Assembly: GCF_900182545.1 (NCBI RefSeq)
Contig: NZ_FXTJ01000004.1
Span: forward strand, 1 to 64,000
Direction: 5' to 3'
Source: Geodermatophilus aquaeductus
Lineage (GTDB): Bacteria; Actinomycetota; Actinomycetes; Mycobacteriales; Geodermatophilaceae
DNA: 64,000 nt
Part shown: positions 34,880-43,310 of the stretch, piece by piece
Layout: every line of letters starts with the position of its first letter
How positions within the stretch are numbered: position 1 is the stretch's first letter
Made by a program: the position numbers and the translations under genes
The notes under the pieces: model-generated
Told to the model about the DNA's origin: nothing
Databases searched by the model: none
The model's input: the letters and a program-made list of their open reading frames with translations, nothing else

Positions 34880-35557
34880 TCACACCCCCAACGGCAGCGA
34901 GCCGGCGGCGCCGGTCCCCACGGTGGCGACCGCCGAGGCGCTCGCGATCGTCGCCATGACCTCCTTGGCCACCTGGTGGGCCAGGAAGACGTGGTAGCCG
35001 GGATTGGTCACGTCCAGGTCGCTGTAGGAGAGCACCCGCAGGCCGAGCGACACCCGGGCCCGGATCGGGTTGAGCCCGGGGTCGTACGCCTGCTCGGTGA
35101 TCGAGAACTGGGTGAGCCGTACCGGCAGCACCCGCTTGATCCCCCAGACGAGCAGGGTCAGCGGCGCCTCGGCCGGCACCAGCTCGATCGACCCGGCCAG
35201 GGCCAGTGCGGTGTTCGCGATGACGACCGAGCTCTTCGGGTAGAGCAGCATCTCGAGCGACGACAGCTGCGGGTAGATGCCGAGTTCCGAGGCGAGTGGG
35301 TCACCGCTGTCCAACTGATCGGCCGCATCCACCTCGATCGCCAGCGAGATGTTCTCGATGGGTGCCCCGGTGAGGCGCAGGGCCTCGCTGCGCGCTCCCC
35401 CGGAGAGCCCGCCGCCGGTGGCCGCCCTGGCCTGCAACGTGCGGGTCATCTCATCGGGGTTGTACTGGAAGAGCACGACGCTGGCGAGCGGGTTCGCCGG
35501 GTCCAGCCCGATGAGGGCACCCCGAGCGGTACGGGGTGACCCCGCGAAACCCGTCAC
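34880..35557 (-). CDS. CIS_tube protein, tube initiator (Afp7 N-terminal-like)
   Basis: A 225-residue protein with the contractile-injection-system tube N-terminal domain: VVLFQYNPDEMTRTLQAR, PIENISLAIEVDAADQLDSG, PQLSSLEMLLYP, PLTLLVWGIKRVLPVRLTQF, SITEQAYDPGLNPIRARVSL. It joins the hub to the first tube ring. The GTG at 35557 is chosen because AGGAG lies 7 bp before it and the domain begins soon after; the frame stays open further but runs into the operator region. It is the first gene of the 17-kb minus-strand operon and has its own SARP-type site. Confidence 0.88.
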   Translation of the reverse strand: MTGFAGSPRTARGALIGLDPANPLASVVLFQYNPDEMTRTLQARAATGGGLSGGARSEALRLTGAPIENISLAIEVDAADQLDSGDPLASELGIYPQLSSLEMLLYPKSSVVIANTALALAGSIELVPAEAPLTLLVWGIKRVLPVRLTQFSITEQAYDPGLNPIRARVSLGLRVLSYSDLDVTNPGYHVFLAHQVAKEVMATIASASAVATVGTGAAGSLPLGV

Positions 35558-35590
35558 CGAAGAACTCCTGGCAGCGCCTGCATGCCCAAC

Positions 35591-35621
35591 AGGCTGGCCG
35601 TCCAGCGTCACTGCTCCGTCA
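35591..35621 (-). promoter_or_regulatory. SARP-type operator and promoter of the baseplate operon
   Basis: On the minus strand, TGAC at 35621 and 35610 (11-bp period), then 10 bp, then CAGCCT at 35596-35591 as -10-like hexamer. The start codon is 34 bp further on. It is back to back with the plus-strand site at 35644, so four TGAC boxes lie within 52 bp. Confidence 0.65.
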
Positions 35622-35643
35622 CGTGCAGCGGGATGCGCACGAG

Positions 35644-35674
35644 TGACGGCCGGGTGACAGACGCCCTGCAGGAT
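35644..35674 (+). promoter_or_regulatory. SARP-type operator and promoter of the coiled-coil gene
   Basis: TGAC at 35644 and 35655 (11-bp period), then 10 bp, then CAGGAT at 35669. The repeat TGACGGCCGGGTGACAG is nearly the same as TGACGGACGGGTGACAG of the sheath operon at 8153. Confidence 0.7.
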
Positions 35675-35702
35675 CGCCACGCACCCCGGAGAGGGAGGAC
35701 CC

Positions 35703-36833
35703 ATGAACATCCCCACCGAGCCCAGCGACCCTGGCGACTACCGGCCGGAGGACCCTCCGCCGCCGGATCCGAACTGCGGTGGCGACATGCTGGACGACTA
35801 CACATGTGCGGCCAAGGGGATCGAGGCTCAGGCCGCGTACAACGCTGCCCATCTCCAGGCGCTCGACACAGCCCGGACCCAGTACAAGGGCATCCGGAAG
35901 GCGTACGGCGCGGCATGGGATGCGGCCGCGCCGCTGGCCAAGGAGGCCGGGAAGCAGCTCGGCAAGCTGATCGAGCAGCTGCAGTGCCTCATCGACCACT
36001 CCGGGACGGTCCGGAAGCTTGACCGTGCGTTCGACCGCGTCGAGGACCGCCTCGAGCGCTGCGGCGATCAGAGCGGCTGTTACTGCGACACGGACTGCGA
36101 CTTCGACGACCAGCTCACGGATTGCCCACCCCAGGAGCTCGCGGCACGGATCGCCGACATCGAGTGGCGGACCAAGGAGGCGGAGGCCTGCTTCGCCGAC
36201 CTCATCCAGGAGCCGACCAAGTTGACCGAGCGCGTCACGGCCGTCCAGGCCGAGATCGCCGACATCGCCACGAAGACCAGTGGCAACCCGGAGACGACGG
36301 ACTTCCGCCGGCTGTACGCTGCCGCTCTCGTGGCGCGCCGGCACTCGTCGGCCGTCCGGCGGGGGTTCGTCGATGTGAACGCCTACGTCGACTGCATCTG
36401 CGAGGTCCTCGCGTGCATGTTGAAGGGGCACGCGGCCATCGCCGAGCTCAAGCGACGAGAGGCAGTGGCCAAGTGCCACGAGGACGCCGGCGTGGCCGCC
36501 TGCACGCTGCTGCGTACCAACACGGTCGACGAGGTCATGGCCGAGTACCTGAGGCTCCAGGACGAGTACGGCCCGGACGACGGCGGAGGGCCGGGGGAGT
36601 ACGTCGACCAGCGACCGGCGCCGTACGGCGACCAGCCGGCCGAGCAGGACGGGGACGAGCGGCCGGAACCGTACGGGGACCGAGGCGGGAGTGACCGGTA
36701 CGGCGGGGACCGGGAACGGGACCGGTACCGCCGACCGGACGAACGCGACCACGGGAAGGACGACCGGTACCGCGACGAGGACCGGAACCGGTACGGCGAC
36801 CGCCCTCGTGCGACCGGGGCTGCGCCGCGCTGA
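35703..36833 (+). CDS. Coiled-coil, Cys-containing protein of unknown function in the eCIS regulon
   Basis: A 376-residue protein transcribed away from the baseplate operon behind its own SARP-type promoter, with GGAGAGGGAGG as ribosome site. Residues about 45-300 are strongly helical (KEAGKQLGKLIEQLQCLIDH, IADIEWRTKEAEACFADLIQ) with a CYCDTDCDFDDQLTDC insert and more Cys pairs (CICEVLAC). The last ~85 residues are disordered and repetitive (PYGDQP, PYGDRG, DRYGGDRERDRYR), rich in Asp, Arg, Gly and Tyr. No known domain or membrane segment. The Tyr/Arg-rich tail could promote condensation. Possible roles are assembly scaffold or structural partner; unproven. Confidence 0.7.
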   Translation: MNIPTEPSDPGDYRPEDPPPPDPNCGGDMLDDYTCAAKGIEAQAAYNAAHLQALDTARTQYKGIRKAYGAAWDAAAPLAKEAGKQLGKLIEQLQCLIDHSGTVRKLDRAFDRVEDRLERCGDQSGCYCDTDCDFDDQLTDCPPQELAARIADIEWRTKEAEACFADLIQEPTKLTERVTAVQAEIADIATKTSGNPETTDFRRLYAAALVARRHSSAVRRGFVDVNAYVDCICEVLACMLKGHAAIAELKRREAVAKCHEDAGVAACTLLRTNTVDEVMAEYLRLQDEYGPDDGGGPGEYVDQRPAPYGDQPAEQDGDERPEPYGDRGGSDRYGGDRERDRYRRPDERDHGKDDRYRDEDRNRYGDRPRATGAAPR

Positions 36834-36837
36834 CGGC

Positions 36838-36862
36838 GCCGCACGGGTTCCAGCGGTGCGGC
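36838..36862. terminator. Hairpin after the coiled-coil gene
   Basis: GCCGCAC at 36838-36844 pairs with GTGCGGC at 36856-36862 around an 11-nt loop, a few bases past the stop codon. No T tract. Plausible terminator but weak. Confidence 0.35.
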
Positions 36863-36965
36863 AGCCACCAGGTCCGCTCGATCGGTATCAACCGGGCCGC
36901 GCGGCCCTCACGTAGCCCGGGAGGTGCTGCATGCACACAGCACCCAGGCACCGGGGAGACGACCC

Positions 36966-37443
36966 GTGGACGTCGGACCGGCGCGTGTGGCTCTGCTCAG
37001 GGGGTTCGGGCTGGGCCTGCGGGACGAGGCGGTGGTCGACCTGCCGCGCGGGGTGCAGCGCCTGGTCGCCCTACCTGGGCCTGGCGCACCGCCCGGCGCC
37101 CGCCGCTGTCGCCGGTCAGCGGTGGCCCGACGTGCGCGAGGATCAGGCGCACGGCAGCCTGCGCTCGGCCAGCGGTGCCGCGGTGGCCACCTGGCAGTGG
37201 CGACTGGTTCAGGCGCTGGGCCGGACCTTCGCGGTCTACGAGGCGTTCGGACCCGCGACCGAGCAGGCGACGCGTGACTTCCAGTCCGCCCAAGAAGTGG
37301 CCGTCGACGGCATCGTCGGTCCGAACACCCGCGCGGCGATGGTGCGCCGCCCTGGGCCTGTGATGCAGCCACGTCGAGGGACGCAGGCGATGGCGCCGGT
37401 GACGCCGCGCCACCCCCGGCCACGAGTGACCGAGGGCAGGTGA
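36966..37443 (+). pseudogene. SARP DNA-binding fragment joined to a peptidoglycan-binding fragment
   Basis: From GTG at 36966 the frame reads PARVALLRGFGLGLRDEAVV then DLPRGVQRLVA, the winged-helix start of a SARP. After a one-base shift near 37070 it continues LGLAHRPAP, QRWPDVREDQAHGSLRSA, which aligns with NLRSALW of the intact SARP at 5647. Then the sequence switches to a PG_binding_1 domain (VATWQWRLVQALGRTFAVYE, FGPATEQATRDFQ, VDGIVGPNTRAAM) and ends at 37443, overlapping the next gene (GTGA). It is a chimeric remnant: the recognition half of a second SARP, lacking BTAD, fused out of frame to a wall-binding domain. Confidence 0.7.
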
Positions 37444-38618
37444 TCACCCTGGAACCCGCGGAGGCGCCCGACCCGCGAGCAGGACTGCTCGACACCATCC
37501 GGGCCAGACGAGTCGGCATCGAGACCTACGTCCGGAGGAAGGCTCCGGTGAGCAGGCGGCTGTCGACCGTGAGCATCGTCAGCAGTGCCGTCATCGCCGC
37601 GCTGACCGCGGGCCCTGCCCTGGGCGGCCCCAGCTTCGCGGAGAGGGTCCAGCAGGGGCTGTCGCTCGACGCATCGCGGACGGTGTGGCAGGGGCTGTGC
37701 TTCGCCGCGCTGGTGGTGTCGATGACGGCGGCCGTGTCGGCGCACCTGGAGAAGACGAGTGACCTGAGAGCGCGGGTGGGCGCCGCAGAGGCGGCAGGGG
37801 TGATGCTCGCTGGGTTGCAGGCGCGGCTTGAGTACGGCGGGCTCGCCATCCAGGAGGCTGCACAGGAGTACCGGGACATCCTGGCCGGCATTCCCTTCGT
37901 CCCGGAGGCGCAGGGTGGGACCACGTCGGCCTCCGGACGCCGCGAGCCCCGCCTGGCGTTGCAGCTGACGGTCGTCGTCCTGGCAGCGCTCCTGCTGGCT
38001 GTCACCTTTGTGGGACTAGTCCGAGGCGGCGTGGCTGTCGAGCCGGGCGGCGAGGACGCGGGCACTCCGCCGACTGCGTCGGAGGTGCCGACGCCCACAC
38101 CGGCGCCGTCGCCCGGCTCGACCTCGGCGACGCCCACTCCCTCGCCACCCGCGAACGCCACGCAGGGCGTCTTCGGAGGTGACACGCTGGACGGTAGTGC
38201 CAGCCTGGCCATCGTCATCGACGCGGACCGGGCCATCGCGTACGTCTGCGACGGGCGGCAGTTGGAGGCCTGGTTGCAGGGGTCCTTCGTCGACGGCCGG
38301 CTGGACCTGAGCTCGCCGAGCGGGGCGAGCCTGACGGGCGATCTCGGGGACGGCGCCATCTCCGGCGAACTCCGGACCCCCACGTTCGACACACCGTTCA
38401 CGGCCACGGTGGCCACCGAACCCGCCGGGGTGTACGAGGCGAGGATCCAGGTCAACGGCACCCCGGCCCGGATCGGCTGGGCCGTCCTGCCGGACGGCAG
38501 CCAGGTCGGCGTCATCGCCGTCGGTGACACGCGCAGTACAGCGCCCGACCTGGACCTGACCGACCTCACCTTCACGCACAACGGCAGCCGGTTCACGGCC
38601 CGGAAGCTTGGACCGTGA
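37440..38618 (+). CDS. Three-TM membrane protein with SLATT-like N-terminus and exported domain
   Basis: A 392-residue protein. A basic cytosolic start is followed by two membrane helices at about 44-62 (VSIVSSAVIAALTAGPALGG) and 83-101 (WQGLCFAALVVSMTAAVSA), and a cytosolic helical segment to about 165. A third membrane helix lies at 172-196 (LALQLTVVVLAALLLAVTFV). A Pro/Thr/Ser linker (about 205-245) then leads to an exported strand-rich domain. The two-TM-plus-helix unit resembles SLATT modules, which are predicted pore-forming or membrane-anchoring effectors. In Streptomyces a membrane protein (CisA) links CIS particles to the membrane and cell death; this could be a functional counterpart. 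GTG start, no SARP-type site. Confidence 0.7.
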   Translation: MITLEPAEAPDPRAGLLDTIRARRVGIETYVRRKAPVSRRLSTVSIVSSAVIAALTAGPALGGPSFAERVQQGLSLDASRTVWQGLCFAALVVSMTAAVSAHLEKTSDLRARVGAAEAAGVMLAGLQARLEYGGLAIQEAAQEYRDILAGIPFVPEAQGGTTSASGRREPRLALQLTVVVLAALLLAVTFVGLVRGGVAVEPGGEDAGTPPTASEVPTPTPAPSPGSTSATPTPSPPANATQGVFGGDTLDGSASLAIVIDADRAIAYVCDGRQLEAWLQGSFVDGRLDLSSPSGASLTGDLGDGAISGELRTPTFDTPFTATVATEPAGVYEARIQVNGTPARIGWAVLPDGSQVGVIAVGDTRSTAPDLDLTDLTFTHNGSRFTARKLGP

Positions 38619-38938
38619 CGCCCGGGTCGGCCGGCCGCGCCGAGAGGTCGTCGCGAGCGAGGCAGTCAGGCGCAGGCTCGAGGACCCCCGGGGTCGAGTT
38701 GGGACGCGGGGGAGAGGAGGAGGCCGCGGGCGGGCGAGCCGGACAGGAGTGGTGCGGCCACGACCTCGGTGGTCCGCTGCCGCTTCCAGGCGGGCAGCGC
38801 GGTCACCGGGGACCGTGCGCCGGGCCGTAGTCCTCCGGCAGCGCGATGCGGTGGACGAGCCGCGCGCTGGACCGGAGCCAGCGCTCGTCGTGCCACGTCG
38901 ATCCGAGTCACTGAGCTGCAGGAACACCGGGTGAGTGT
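38619..38938. other. Non-coding stretch at the right end of element 1
   Basis: About 320 bp with no convincing gene. The last bases before the att core (CTGCAGGAACACCGGG near 38918) match the bases before the tRNA at 50820, so this is the right arm of element 1. An integrase gene would be expected here and is missing. Confidence 0.7.
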
Positions 38939-39208
38939 GTGTCCGAGGGGGGACTTGAACTCCTAGCCAAGGCTAAGCATCTAGATGCGCCCTACTGCCC
39001 TGAGCTGCGCTTTCGTGAGTTCGGGGGAGTGCGGTTGGACCTCAGGAGGCATCCTGATACCGCCAAATACGCCGTCATCGGTATCACGGTGGGTATCACG
39101 AGCAGGCTCCGCCAGGGGTGGGATTTGGGCGGGGGCAGGCTTCCCCATGCCAGCATGCCGCTGTACCGATCGCGGAAGAGCGGCCGCGGGCCGTCGGGTG
39201 TCTCGCCG
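38939..39208 (+). repeat. Internal att site and element arm, copy B
   Basis: The tRNA-Leu 3' end (38940-38960) and the following arm repeat the sequence at 1280-1544 at about 85 percent identity. The arm contains the 12-bp palindrome GCATCTAGATGC and GTATCACG octamers at 39081 and 39093. It marks the junction of element 1 and element 2. Confidence 0.85.
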
Positions 39209-39259
39209 TCAGGGCTGAGGCGAGCGGACCGGCCGAGGGCCTCCAGTCGGGACGCGTGC

Positions 39260-39493
39260 CTACCGGTCGCCGGAGCCGGCGTCGGGGACTCCAGGACCTT
39301 CATCGACGCTGACGCCCAGAGCGGCCAGCAGGGGCAGGCGGGGGATCAGCACGCGCCTGCCGAGGCGGAGTGCCGGCAGCTCGCCGTTCTCGATGGCACG
39401 GCTCACCGTTCGCACGTCGACACCGAAGACCGAGGCGGCCTGCGCGACCGTCACGACCGCGGCTCGGCTGATCCGTAGGTCGTCGAGATCCAC
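39260..39493 (-). CDS. Excisionase-like helix-turn-helix protein
   Basis: A 77-residue protein with a MerR/Xis-type DNA-binding core: VAQAASVFGVDVRTVSRAIE, then NGELPALRLGRRVLIPRLPL. Such proteins read an att arm and bend it for excision. GTG at 39493 is preferred over a longer frame because AGGAG lies six bases before it. It sits 50 bp from arm copy B, the usual place of xis next to attL. It would be needed for mobilising either element. Confidence 0.75.
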   Translation of the reverse strand: MDLDDLRISRAAVVTVAQAASVFGVDVRTVSRAIENGELPALRLGRRVLIPRLPLLAALGVSVDEGPGVPDAGSGDR

Positions 39494-39692
39494 GGCAGCT
39501 CCTGGGTGCGTGCGTCGAAGTCGCCGGCTCACGGCGACGAGCGAGAGTCACCGAGGGTGGGGGACAGGTCTGCAGGGCACCTCCGGTCGCCGGCGCTCTC
39601 CAGCGCCGGTCCGCCCGTGGTGCTGCGCCCCCGTCCCTGCTCATCCTCCAGTTGCCCAGGAGAGCTACTGAAGAAGCGCACGAGGACTCACG

Positions 39693-40190
39693 TCAGCGCA
39701 GGTCGGGAGCACCACGGAGGCGCTGTAGGTGCCGGTATGCCTCCAGTAGCGACCCGAGCTCGACGGACAGTGCGCCGAGGTCACGGTCGTAAACGCGGCC
39801 GTCATGGAGCTGCCTGGTGAGCTCGCGGAGGATCTGGGGCCAGGCCTGTCGGCTCGGTGAGAAATCGGTCGGAACCTCGACCCGCCGCTCGACGACCTGA
39901 AGAGCTGCGCGGCCGGACGCTGCGGCCCGTGTCTGCTCCCACGCCCGGTGGCGACAGGTGGCCGAGCACCACTTCGGGATCGGTCCTCGCGATCGCGGCT
40001 GGATCACACCGCCGCACCAGGCGCAGGACGAGGCGGCTGCCCGTCGGGCATCGCCACTCGCCGCCCCGTTAGCGGACCAGGTGCGCCGGGCCGGGATCTC
40101 CTTGGCGTCCGCCTGTGCAGCGCGCTCCCGACGCTGACGCTCGCGCTCCTGACGGCGCGCCCGGTAGCTGGCGCTGCTCCCTCTCCCCAT
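39693..40190 (-). CDS. Zn-binding mobile-element protein of unknown function
   Basis: A 165-residue basic protein. The N-terminus is highly charged (YRARRQERERQRRERAAQ). The centre holds CAWCGG then PIPKWCSATCRHRAWEQ, a four-Cys zinc module often seen in small proteins beside integrases in actinobacterial elements. The C-terminus is helical. The start at 40190 is tentative, as the frame stays open upstream through the integrase remnant. Role unknown; DNA binding is likely from charge and zinc site. Confidence 0.6.
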   Translation of the reverse strand: MGRGSSASYRARRQERERQRRERAAQADAKEIPARRTWSANGAASGDARRAAASSCAWCGGVIQPRSRGPIPKWCSATCRHRAWEQTRAAASGRAALQVVERRVEVPTDFSPSRQAWPQILRELTRQLHDGRVYDRDLGALSVELGSLLEAYRHLQRLRGAPDLR

Positions 40191-40315
40191 GTCCCCAGCG
40201 TCCGAGGCGACCTGCAGGAATCCCGTCACAACGAGTTCCGGGACGCCGAATGCATGAGGTGTGTGGCACATGATCTTGGTGCATCTCCAGTAGCGACCAA
40301 CCCCAAGCAGCGCGG

Positions 40316-40630
40316 GCGGACCGCCGTCAGCAGCCGGTCGACGGCAGGCACTGTGATCTCCCGGAGGCGCAGCCGGCCAACGCCGGGCAGGACGTAGTTG
40401 TTCAGCGCAAAGCGATAGAGCCGTTCGGTGCCGGTGGCCAGGTCGCTGTCGTCGATCTCGGCCAGCCACTCCGCCGCAACGGTGGCCAGCGGGCTGTCGG
40501 CGGTCCGCCCCTCGTCGACGGAGCCGTCGCGGTCACGCAGGGCGGCGCGGAGACGGCGTTCGGCTTCGGCGCGGGTGCGTCCGTACCGGGTGACCAAGCG
40601 GCGATGACCATCGAAGTCGCGAAAGCTGGC
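40316..40630 (-). pseudogene. Integrase fragment (N-terminal DNA-binding part)
   Basis: Reads FRDFDGHRRLVTRYGRTRAE, LATVAAEWLAEIDDSDLATG and NNYVLPGVGRLRLREITVP, collinear with residues ~29-134 of the intact integrase at 45575-46714. The start is cut off at the response-regulator gene and the catalytic half is missing. It seems to have been truncated by insertion of the two-component system. Confidence 0.8.
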
Positions 40631-40637
40631 TCGCGGT

Positions 40638-41282
40638 TCAGTCTTCAGTGAGCCCGGCGTCGCGCGCCAGCAGTACCGCCTGGGCTCGGTCCGCAACACA
40701 AAGCTTCGTGAAGACGTTCGACAGATGGTTGCGCACGGTCTTGGGTGAGAGGCCGAGTTGACTGGCGATGTCCTGCGTGGGTCGGCCGGTGGACAGCAGA
40801 CGCAGAACCTGGCGCTCGCGGTCGGTCAGTTCAGGGAGTACGGCGCGGTGAGGCTGCGGGTGGGAGAAGTGCGCAAGGACACGGTCGGCCACCTGAGCGC
40901 CGAACACCGCCTCGCCGCGGGCGACGGCCCGGATTGCCTCGACCAACTCGGCCTGATGCGCGCCCTTGAGCACATAGCCGCGGGCACCGGCGCGGAGTAC
41001 GGCGAACACGGACGCGTCGTCCTCCAGCATGGTGAGGACGAGCACCGCCGTGGCGGGATGCTGGCCTGTGATGCGTCGAGTGGCGGTGGCTCCATCGAGG
41101 CCGGGCAGGTGCAGGTCCATCAGCACCACGTCAGGTGTCAGTCGTCGCACCTCGGACAGAGCCTCCTCGGCCGAAGCCGCCGTTCCCACGACCTCGAGGT
41201 CTCGGTGGAACGACAGCAGTTCACGTAGTCCCTCGGTGAAGAGGGCGTGGTCGTCGACGAGCAGCAGGCTGACTCTGCTCAT
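40638..41282 (-). CDS. NarL/LuxR-family response regulator
   Basis: A 214-residue regulator. The receiver domain (about 1-120) has the acidic pair at the start (LLVDDHALFTEG), the phospho-acceptor Asp in VVLMDLHLPGLDG, and a Lys near GYVLKGA. The LuxR-type helix-turn-helix (about 148-205) reads LTDRERQVLRLLSTGRPTQD then SQLGLSPKTVRNHLSNVFTK. Its start overlaps the stop of the sensor kinase (ATGA), so the two form a coupled two-component system. Targets are unknown; no matching direct-repeat site was recognised. Confidence 0.92.
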   Translation of the reverse strand: MSRVSLLLVDDHALFTEGLRELLSFHRDLEVVGTAASAEEALSEVRRLTPDVVLMDLHLPGLDGATATRRITGQHPATAVLVLTMLEDDASVFAVLRAGARGYVLKGAHQAELVEAIRAVARGEAVFGAQVADRVLAHFSHPQPHRAVLPELTDRERQVLRLLSTGRPTQDIASQLGLSPKTVRNHLSNVFTKLCVADRAQAVLLARDAGLTED

Positions 41283-43282
41283 GTCGGGACACCCGGAAGC
41301 CACGCGCGGACCTCGGTGCCGCACCGGTCGGCAGGGCCGATGGCCACCCATCCGCCAAGTGCGGCAGCGCGCTCGCGCATCGACTGCGTGCCCACACCCG
41401 TCGGCACCAGTTCCGGGATGCCCCGGCCGTCATCAGTGACGCTGAGCCGCAGTCCGTCCTGCCTGCGCAGGACCAGGCGGCAGTGCTGGCCGCGGGAGTG
41501 GCGAGCGGCGTTGAGCACGGCCTCGACGGCGATGCGGTAGGCCGCGACCTCGACGGCCGCGGTGAGCGGCCCGAGTTCGTCCGAGTCGAGTTCGACGCTC
41601 AGCCCGGCCGGCTCGGCAACCTCCGAGGCGTAGCGCCGCAGCGCCTCCGCGAGCCCACACTCGTCCAGCGCCGGCGGACGGAGACCGGAAACGATGTGCC
41701 GCAGGCTGCCGAGCATGGCGTCGGCCTGCCCCCGCAGGCGGTCGAAGACCGCGGCGAGGCTGGTCTCGGCCGGTGTGCCCGCGGCGAGGTTCTGGGCTGC
41801 GTCCAAGCCCATGGCCAGGATCGCGAGCTTCGGGCCGAGGCCGTCGTGGAGGTCGCGACGCAGTCTGCGGCGTTCCTCCTCAACGGCCGCGAGGAGCTCC
41901 GCACGAGACTGACGGACCGCTCTGCTGAGACTCGCTGAATGCAGGCCGGCCGCCACGGGCACGGCGACGACGACCAACGCCCGCCGCTCGGCGGTGCTCA
42001 CCGGTCGAGGCGCGGTCAGCGCGCCCAGCCGGATTCCATGGTGCGACAGCGGAAGCGTCACTCCTGGCTCGGCGGCGGGGTCGTCGGGGAAGTCGGGCAG
42101 CACGACCCGGACGCCGGGCAGCCGTAGCGCGTCAGTGACCGCCTGGGCGGCTGCTTCGGGGATGAGGTCTGGGTCCCTCACGGTCGCCAGTCGCTGCTCG
42201 ACCAGCTCGGCGGCGCGCTTTGGGTCGCCGGCCAGTCCGAGCACCGAGCGCTGGACGTGGCCGACGACCCGAGTTCGGACGGATCCGGCCGCGGTGGCGG
42301 TGATCGCGGCGGCTGCCGCCACAGCGACGCGCGAATGACCTCCGATCAGGAGACCGACGACGGCCGCGACGACGACGAACAACAGCGCCAGACCCGCGAC
42401 CGTCGCGGCGTACGCGAGGGTGCGCGCGACGAGGAGATCCAGTTCGTACAGCCGATACCGGGTCACAGCGAGCCAAAGGCCAGCAGGCATTCCGAGGGCC
42501 GCGACGAGAGCTCCTACGAGGGCGACACCTTCGCCACCGACCCCGACCGCGTGGACCGCCAGGGCCAGCGCGATCGCCACCGCCAAGGGAGTCCCGGCCG
42601 CGGCCAGGGCGAGCCGGTCGGAGCGGCGTCCCCGTCGCCACCGGCGCCCCAGCGTGAGGAGCGCCAGCACCGCGGCCACGAGCAGCAGGAGGGCTGTCCC
42701 ACTCAGCAGCACCGGCTGGAGTGAGCGGAGCGCCGGGACGCCCAGGGGATTGGCCGGGCCCGGCGTGTCGCTGAGCCCGGCGAGTGGCCCGGGCATGAAC
42801 GCCGAAGCGAGAGCGACCAGCGTGACCCCGGCGATGCCCGCTCGGAGGCCCCACGTTCCGAGGTGGCCGAGCTCGCGACCATCTGGGAACACGAGCGCCA
42901 TGAGAGGCAACAGCGGAGGACCGAACGCCCACAGCACCGCGGCGACCCAGGCGCCCCAGACAGCTGCAGGAGCGGACGGCTGGTTCTCCGCGACGTGCCC
43001 CGCCGCGCCGGCCACAGCCGTTGCCGCACTCGAGCCCAGCAGCAGCCAACCCACCGGCACCCCGACCCGGGCTGCCAACACCGCGCCCACCGTCGCCGGC
43101 GTGAGGACGACGAGCGCGATGACGGCGGCATGCCAGACGGGTTCGGCGGAGGCGATGCTCGCCGTCCACAGCGCCCCGGCCACCACGACGACCAGCCATC
43201 CCGCCCCGGCCAGCAGCGACCGGGCGCGCCAGCGCGTGGCCTGGACGTCTGTGTCGATCTCGGTGACAGCGATGACGATCAC
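41279..43282 (-). CDS. NarL-type membrane sensor histidine kinase
   Basis: A 667-residue kinase. The first ~330 residues hold about eight to ten membrane helices (LLAGAGWLVVVVAGALWTAS, AVWGAWVAAVLWAFGPPLLP), suggesting sensing within the membrane. A GAF-like region follows, then the HisKA_3 phospho-acceptor in EEERRRLRRDLHDGLGPKLA. The ATP-binding domain shows the N box (AVLNAARHSRG) and DDGRGIPEL. It should phosphorylate the adjacent response regulator. Start is GTG at 43282. It lies on element 2 and may be cargo; the signal is unknown. Confidence 0.9.
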   Translation of the reverse strand: MIVIAVTEIDTDVQATRWRARSLLAGAGWLVVVVAGALWTASIASAEPVWHAAVIALVVLTPATVGAVLAARVGVPVGWLLLGSSAATAVAGAAGHVAENQPSAPAAVWGAWVAAVLWAFGPPLLPLMALVFPDGRELGHLGTWGLRAGIAGVTLVALASAFMPGPLAGLSDTPGPANPLGVPALRSLQPVLLSGTALLLLVAAVLALLTLGRRWRRGRRSDRLALAAAGTPLAVAIALALAVHAVGVGGEGVALVGALVAALGMPAGLWLAVTRYRLYELDLLVARTLAYAATVAGLALLFVVVAAVVGLLIGGHSRVAVAAAAAITATAAGSVRTRVVGHVQRSVLGLAGDPKRAAELVEQRLATVRDPDLIPEAAAQAVTDALRLPGVRVVLPDFPDDPAAEPGVTLPLSHHGIRLGALTAPRPVSTAERRALVVVAVPVAAGLHSASLSRAVRQSRAELLAAVEEERRRLRRDLHDGLGPKLAILAMGLDAAQNLAAGTPAETSLAAVFDRLRGQADAMLGSLRHIVSGLRPPALDECGLAEALRRYASEVAEPAGLSVELDSDELGPLTAAVEVAAYRIAVEAVLNAARHSRGQHCRLVLRRQDGLRLSVTDDGRGIPELVPTGVGTQSMRERAAALGGWVAIGPADRCGTEVRAWLPGVPT

Positions 43283-43310
43283 CTCAGTGGCAGTCTGGCA
43301 CCGGACGCAG

